Below are positions 5,535-8,796 of a stretch of DNA of 8,796 nt, in pieces. The stretch spans positions 1 through 8,796 of the forward strand of contig CANQKG010000048.1 of NCBI GenBank assembly GCA_947624425.1, given 5' to 3'. Source of the DNA: an uncultured Clostridia bacterium (GTDB lineage Bacteria > Bacillota > Clostridia > Oscillospirales > Ruminococcaceae). The notes below the pieces were generated by a model. The model was given only the letters and a program-made list of their open reading frames with translations, did no database searches and was not told the DNA's origin. A program made the translations under genes and the position numbers. Positions within the stretch are counted from its first letter, which is position 1; every line of letters starts with the position of its first letter.

Positions 5535-5563
5535 AGCCGTCCCTTTTAAGGGACGGCTTATGT
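5535..5563. repeat. 29-bp palindromic direct repeat, right copy
   Basis: Identical to 5270-5298. Its palindrome (5536-5557) abuts the MATE stop codon at 5558-5560, and the shared TTATGT contains that stop. Lacking a T run on the minus strand here, it may stabilise the mRNA 3' end, with termination at the left copy. Confidence 0.85.
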
Positions 5564-6925
5564 TTCTGCAAGGTTGCTGATCCAGACGCCCTTTTTCACC
5601 AAAATATACCCCACCGTCACCTTGATGAGGTCGGCCGCCTGCACGATCGCATAGACCGCAAAGACAGACAGCGCCGTCTTGTGGCAAAGCAGCATGGCGA
5701 GCGGGAGCATGACCACCCAGGAGTAAACGCTGTCAAACAAAAAGGTGACAAGCGTTTTCCCGCCCGAGCGGAGGGTGAAATAAAGCGAATTGAGCAGTCC
5801 CTGCACCGGGAAAAAGATTGCCGTGATGATGATAAACCACTGCCCGCTGCGGCGGATCTCGTCGGTGGTATCGTAAAAGCGGGGGAATACGCCCGACAGC
5901 GCGATCAGCAAAAGGGTGAGGGCAAGGCAAACGCCGCCGGTGAACCACATCAGGCTGATCGAGCTTTTCTTTGCCTCCTCGTACCGCGAGCCGCCGAGCA
6001 GCTGCCCGATCAAGATCCCGACTGCCGAGCCGAGCGCCACAAAAACCACGTTCAGCAGGTTGCAGATGGCGTTTGAGATATTAAGCCCCGCCACGATGTC
6101 CAGCCCGCGGGTGGAGTAGCACTGGGTCAAAGCGGCAAGTCCGCCCGCCCAGAGAAATTCGTTCAAGAAGATCGGCAATCCCTTTTTGAGCATCTGCCCG
6201 CCGAGCTTCCTTGGCAGAAACGCGGTGCGAAACAGTCCCTGCAAAAAGGGGATCTCCCGCCGTTTGGCGGTCGCCCATACGACCATCACCAGCATCTCCA
6301 CCACCCGCGCCAGCACGGTGGCGATCGCCGCGCCCCGTACCCCGAGCCGCGGCAGTCCCAGCTTGCCGTAGATCAAAAGGTAGTTGAACGCCACGTCGAC
6401 CACGACCGAAACGATGCCGGCGACCATCGGCTTTACGCTGTCCCCCGTCTCCCGCAGGCTGCTGGCGTAAATTTGGGTGACCACGAAAAAGGGCAGTCCG
6501 CAGAGCATGATATGCAGGTACTGTCCGGCGTAAACGGTGGTGAGCGAGGCGTCCACCGCATTGCTTTCCCCATGGAGATAAAGCCCGATCAGGGTATCGC
6601 CGCCGCAGAGAAAGACGGCAAGACCGAGCAGGAGGCAGAAAAGCCCGATCCAGCCCTTCATCCGGACGGCATTGCGAAAGCCCTCGGTGTTGTTCTGGCC
6701 GTAAAACTGCGCGCCGTAGATGCCCGGACCCGACATACCGCCGAAGACGGCAAGATTAAAGACGAAAATCAGCTGTCCCGCGATCGAAACGGCGGTCATC
6801 GCCTCGGTGCCGAGGCGGCCGACCATCACATTGTCGACAAGGCTTACCATATTGGTGATCCCGTTTTGGATCATCATCGGAACGGCAAGGGCAAGCGCCC
6901 GCCGGTAGATGCTTCTATTCTTCAT
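5558..6925 (-). CDS. MATE family multidrug/metabolite efflux transporter
   Basis: A 455-aa integral membrane protein of the usual MATE length. It has about twelve predicted hydrophobic helices in two similar halves. The N-terminal part with AVPMMIQNGITNMVSLVDNVMVGRLG and GIYGAQFYGQNN is characteristic of the family. MATE proteins export cationic drugs or metabolites in exchange for Na+ or H+; the cargo cannot be predicted here. The ATG at 6923-6925 is preceded by AAGGAG. It starts 57 bp after the carboxypeptidase stop on the same strand and has no obvious promoter of its own, so cotranscription is likely, possibly tuned by the hairpin in the gap. Confidence 0.93.
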   Translation of the reverse strand: MKNRSIYRRALALAVPMMIQNGITNMVSLVDNVMVGRLGTEAMTAVSIAGQLIFVFNLAVFGGMSGPGIYGAQFYGQNNTEGFRNAVRMKGWIGLFCLLLGLAVFLCGGDTLIGLYLHGESNAVDASLTTVYAGQYLHIMLCGLPFFVVTQIYASSLRETGDSVKPMVAGIVSVVVDVAFNYLLIYGKLGLPRLGVRGAAIATVLARVVEMLVMVVWATAKRREIPFLQGLFRTAFLPRKLGGQMLKKGLPIFLNEFLWAGGLAALTQCYSTRGLDIVAGLNISNAICNLLNVVFVALGSAVGILIGQLLGGSRYEEAKKSSISLMWFTGGVCLALTLLLIALSGVFPRFYDTTDEIRRSGQWFIIITAIFFPVQGLLNSLYFTLRSGGKTLVTFLFDSVYSWVVMLPLAMLLCHKTALSVFAVYAIVQAADLIKVTVGYILVKKGVWISNLAET

Positions 6926-6950
6926 AACGCTCCTTGTGAGAAAAGTGTGC

Positions 6951-6977
6951 GAGCGCGGAGGCTTTGCCTTCGCGCTC
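6951..6977 (-). other. Hairpin between the carboxypeptidase and MATE genes
   Basis: GAGCGCG (6951-6957) pairs with CGCGCTC (6971-6977), and AGGC with GCCT, around TTT, with one non-Watson-Crick position. Read on the minus strand the tail is GCACACTTTTCTC, a poor T tract. It could be a leaky terminator or a processing or stability site that sets the ratio of the two products. Confidence 0.5.
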
Positions 6978-6982
6978 GAAAA

Positions 6983-8353
6983 TTACCGTCTCGGGCGGTT
7001 TTGGTACCGCGCGTCGATGGCGCGGCGGCGCTTTTGCCGCCGGTTGTACCGCACCGTGACCCAGATATAGCCCGCCGCCAGCAAAGCCGCCACGATCAGG
7101 ACGGTCAGCACCACGGGCGAACGCAAAAGCCGGATCAAGTTATCCCAGATCATCACCGGGATGCTCCTTTTGACCTCCTGGGAGGATACCAGCGTAAAAT
7201 CCGCCAGCACACGGTCGCCGAGGCGCAGCGTACCGGAGCCGATCTCCTGCCCTTTTTTCACCGTTGCCTTGACCGAATCGGGCAGATCGGCGGTCAGGGT
7301 GAGCGCCGCGGAATCGACCGACTGGGGAAGCAGCACGGTCAGGTTGTTTTCGGGAGAAAGATTGACCGTGTCCATGTCCCACGCATACTGTACCTTGACC
7401 GATTCCACAATATCGCCGGTGGTGTAAACGGTGCGGTACCGCAGATTGGTAAACGCCCAGTCATAAAGCGCCCGCGCATCGATAAACGCGCCGTTTGCCT
7501 TGCTGCCGTTTTGCTCCACCAGCGGCGCGCCGAGGGTGACCAGCAAATACCGGTAGCCGTCCTTTTCCGCCATACTGGTGAGGTTCCGCCCTGCCTCGTC
7601 GGTGGTGCCGGTTTTGATCCCTTTCACATAGGGGTAGTAATAATCGCCGCCCAGACCTTTGGACATCATGTAGTTGGTGTGCCGGTAGGTGCGCTCCTCA
7701 CTGTGCTTGTTGGTCGCCTTCATGGTGTAGCTCTGGGTGGTGGCGATCGCGGTAAACTGCTCGTTTTTCAGCGCATACAATAGGATTTTGGTCATATCGG
7801 CGGCCGTGGTCACCTGCGCCGGATCGTGCAGGCCGTGGGCGTTTGTGAAGTGGGTATTGGTCGCGCCCAGCTCCGCCGCTTTCTGGTTCATCTGCTCCAC
7901 AAAGGCGGGGATGTTCCCGCCCGACAGGTGATCCGCAATGATCGACGCCGCTTCGCAGGCGCTCGGCAGCATGGTGGCATAGAGAAGGTCGCCGAACTCC
8001 ACCACCTCGCCGTGACGGATATCGGCGGTGGATGCGCCGAGGCCGAACAGCTCGTCAAAAATATAGTCGGGCGCTTCGACCGGCGTGGAGAAATCCTCTC
8101 CCGATTCCACCGCCAGCAAACAGGTCATGATCTTCACAAGGGAAGCGGGATAAAGCTGCTCGTCCGCGTTTTTGGAAAACAGCGTTTCGCCGTTGTCGAG
8201 ATTGGTGAGAACGGCCGCCTCGCTGTGCAGCTCAATATTCGGGGAAAAGGGGTCGGGCGCGGCCTCTTCTGCCGACGCCGATATCGGCAGTCCGGACAAA
8301 AGGGAAAGGGTCACGGCAAAAGCGGCGACCCCGCACAAAAAACGGTGAAGCAT
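6983..8353 (-). CDS. dacA-like: D-alanyl-D-alanine carboxypeptidase (penicillin-binding protein, S11/DacA family)
   Basis: A 456-aa enzyme that trims the terminal D-Ala of peptidoglycan stem peptides outside the membrane. The signal peptide covers residues 1-28, with cleavage predicted after ISASA. The active-site SxxK is S71-L-V-K74 in PASLVKIMT, and the KTG motif is K247-T-G249 in VKGIKTGTTDEAGRN. The second motif, normally SxN, reads S131-A-C133, a Cys replacing Asn. A C-terminal beta domain (about 310-395) is followed by one hydrophobic helix (about 412-434) and a very basic tail, a trans-membrane anchor instead of the usual amphipathic one. The ATG at 8351-8353 has AAAGGAG at 8364-8370. 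The frame is open upstream but that part is not coding-like and runs through promoter and repeats. It is probably in an operon with the MATE gene. Confidence 0.94.
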   Translation of the reverse strand: MLHRFLCGVAAFAVTLSLLSGLPISASAEEAAPDPFSPNIELHSEAAVLTNLDNGETLFSKNADEQLYPASLVKIMTCLLAVESGEDFSTPVEAPDYIFDELFGLGASTADIRHGEVVEFGDLLYATMLPSACEAASIIADHLSGGNIPAFVEQMNQKAAELGATNTHFTNAHGLHDPAQVTTAADMTKILLYALKNEQFTAIATTQSYTMKATNKHSEERTYRHTNYMMSKGLGGDYYYPYVKGIKTGTTDEAGRNLTSMAEKDGYRYLLVTLGAPLVEQNGSKANGAFIDARALYDWAFTNLRYRTVYTTGDIVESVKVQYAWDMDTVNLSPENNLTVLLPQSVDSAALTLTADLPDSVKATVKKGQEIGSGTLRLGDRVLADFTLVSSQEVKRSIPVMIWDNLIRLLRSPVVLTVLIVAALLAAGYIWVTVRYNRRQKRRRAIDARYQNRPRR

Positions 8354-8404
8354 CTGTCTGCACTCCTTTTGGATCGGCGGTGACAGTAAAACTGCGGATC
8401 CTGT

Positions 8405-8418
8405 TACATCATCATGTA
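8405..8418. promoter_or_regulatory. Small inverted repeat in the dacA-like leader
   Basis: TACAT-CATC-ATGTA, directly next to the 29-bp palindrome at 8419-8447. TACA/TGTA half-sites recall BlaI/MecI-type operators, but the spacing is larger than in the classical sites, so this is only a weak suggestion. Confidence 0.3.
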
Positions 8419-8447
8419 GTATACTATCCACTGTGTGGATAGTATAC
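8419..8447. promoter_or_regulatory. 29-bp palindrome 1 upstream of the dacA-like gene
   Basis: GTATACTATCCAC, TGT, GTGGATAGTATAC: perfect 13-bp arms around 3 bases. On the minus strand it contains TGGTATACT, a usable extended -10 with no good -35. It is closely related to palindrome 2 at 8533-8561, with the same arm and spacer length, suggesting paired operator sites or duplicated RNA hairpins in the leader. Confidence 0.65.
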
Positions 8448-8480
8448 CATGAACGCAGTGAATGGTATTTGCCATCCAAA

Positions 8481-8524
8481 GCCGGTTGCCGTGCAGCGCA
8501 AAGCGCAAACGGCGAGGCGCCGGC
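8481..8524. other. Nested inverted repeats between the two palindromes
   Basis: GCCGG (8481-8485) with CCGGC (8520-8524), GCCGT (8488-8492) with ACGGC (8509-8513), and GCGC-AAA-GCGC (8496-8506) nest within one another, forming an interrupted hairpin in the predicted leader RNA. A further small ATGG/CCAT hairpin lies at 8462-8475. Confidence 0.5.
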
Positions 8525-8532
8525 AATCAAAA

Positions 8533-8561
8533 GTATAATATTCGCCTTGCGGATATTATAC
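8533..8561. promoter_or_regulatory. 29-bp palindrome 2, overlapping the dacA-like promoter
   Basis: GTATAATATTCGC, CTT, GCGGATATTATAC: 13-bp arms with one mismatch, spacer 3. On the minus strand it covers the -10 box and start site, the usual place for a repressor operator. Consensus with palindrome 1: GTATAMTATYCRC and its reverse complement. Confidence 0.65.
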
Positions 8562-8583
8562 CATAAAAAGGCGCGGCTGTCTA
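8555..8583 (-). promoter_or_regulatory. Promoter of the dacA-like/MATE operon
   Basis: On the minus strand TAGACA (8578-8583), 17 bp, then TATAAT (8555-8560), with a TG extended -10. The start is predicted near 8548, leaving a leader of about 195 nt that contains palindrome 1 and the nested hairpin before the ribosome binding site at 8364-8370. Confidence 0.75.
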
Positions 8584-8624
8584 TTCCCAATTCGCAAAAG
8601 AAAACAGCCCCGCCGGTTTCTTCC

Positions 8625-8654
8625 GTCTGTCGAAAAAGCAATCCGTAACGGAAA
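8625..8654. repeat. 30-bp repeat, second copy
   Basis: Identical over 30 bases to 5297-5326. It begins GTCTGTCGAAAAAGC and contains the CCGTAACGG near-palindrome. Here it is joined within six bases to a copy of the other dispersed repeat, showing that these elements cluster or nest. Confidence 0.85.
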
Positions 8655-8660
8655 AATTTT

Positions 8661-8687
8661 GAATCCCACCACCGCGCGAAGCGCGGT
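8661..8687 (-). repeat. Dispersed intergenic repeat, partial copy D
   Basis: GAATCCCACCACCGCGCGAAG followed by CGCGG matches the end of repeats A to C, again with a changed but still self-complementary hairpin (CCGCGC/GCGCGG). The CCTCCC part beyond it is degenerate (CCCCCGCCTCTTGC). Confidence 0.65.
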
Positions 8688-8707
8688 CCCCCGCCTCTTG
8701 CGGTTCC

Positions 8708-8747
8708 CAATTTTGCTTATGCTCGCGGTCACGCTCGCGCAAAATTG
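8708..8747. repeat. Inverted repeat near the window end
   Basis: CAATTTTGC (8708-8716) and GCAAAATTG (8739-8747) are perfect 9-bp arms around 22 bases rich in CTCGCG-like words. The rest to 8796 is GC-rich, without a recognisable gene. Confidence 0.5.
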
Positions 8748-8796
8748 ATCTTGTGCCCTGCGGGTGCCGCGGCGCCACTCTCGCCTCGCTTCATCG

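Noticed and set aside
5171..5687. Minus-strand frames across the repeat segment 5299-5534
   Set aside because: They are made of repeat sequence, overlap real genes and have no start signals.
6473..7783. 436-codon plus-strand frame across MATE and carboxypeptidase
   Set aside because: It spans two well-supported genes on the other strand, is low in complexity (His, Arg, Asp rich) and has no ribosome binding site.
8354..8710. Long N-terminal extension of the carboxypeptidase reading frame (119 residues)
   Set aside because: It runs through the promoter, palindromes and repeats and lacks a ribosome binding site at its start. The internal ATG at 8353 has a good AAAGGAG and opens a clean signal peptide.

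Overview
The window looks like chromosomal DNA from a gut-type Gram-positive anaerobe of the Clostridia, most likely Oscillospiraceae/Ruminococcaceae. This rests on high-GC coding sequence, strong AGGAGG-type ribosome binding sites, a clostridial DacA-type carboxypeptidase, an intracellular GH95 fucosidase beside a Cys-type sulfatase, and dispersed repeats of the CCTCCC...GGGAGG...CCGCGAAGCGG kind that I associate with that group. The lineage is an inference from style; there is no rRNA or marker gene to prove it.

Layout. 1-160: dispersed repeat copy and a terminator. 162-1619 (minus): family S1 sulfatase. 1620-1767: divergent promoter region with a perfect 8+8 inverted repeat lying between the two -35 boxes. 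1768-4050 (plus): GH95 alpha-L-fucosidase and its terminator. 4098-4402: repeat-rich spacer with two facing copies of the window-start repeat. 4526-4912: two tandem units, each made of an extended -10 promoter, a long hairpin RNA and an intrinsic terminator. 4937-5266 (plus): small protein with two ribbon-helix-helix (RHH) domains. 5270-5563: a 236-bp repeat-like segment bounded by 29-bp palindromic direct repeats. 5558-6925 (minus): MATE efflux transporter. 6983-8353 (minus): secreted, membrane-anchored D-Ala-D-Ala carboxypeptidase. 8355-8600: its leader and promoter, carrying two related 29-bp palindromes. 8600-8796: dispersed repeats.

How the genes work together. The sulfatase and fucosidase are divergent, lack signal peptides and share a control region, so they probably process imported sulfated, fucosylated oligosaccharides in the cytoplasm. 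The carboxypeptidase and MATE genes are 57 bp apart on the same strand and are probably cotranscribed.

The most novel part is 4526-5266. The two RNA units differ in sequence across their stems yet keep the pairing. Each has an apical-loop motif AAAAATGCA that is complementary to a linker just before the terminator, which would make a pseudoknot. The second unit ends only ten bases before the ribosome binding site of the RHH gene, which has no room for a promoter of its own. I read this as an undescribed structured RNA (standalone in unit 1, leader/attenuator in unit 2) coupled to a double-RHH protein. I know of no named family that matches it.
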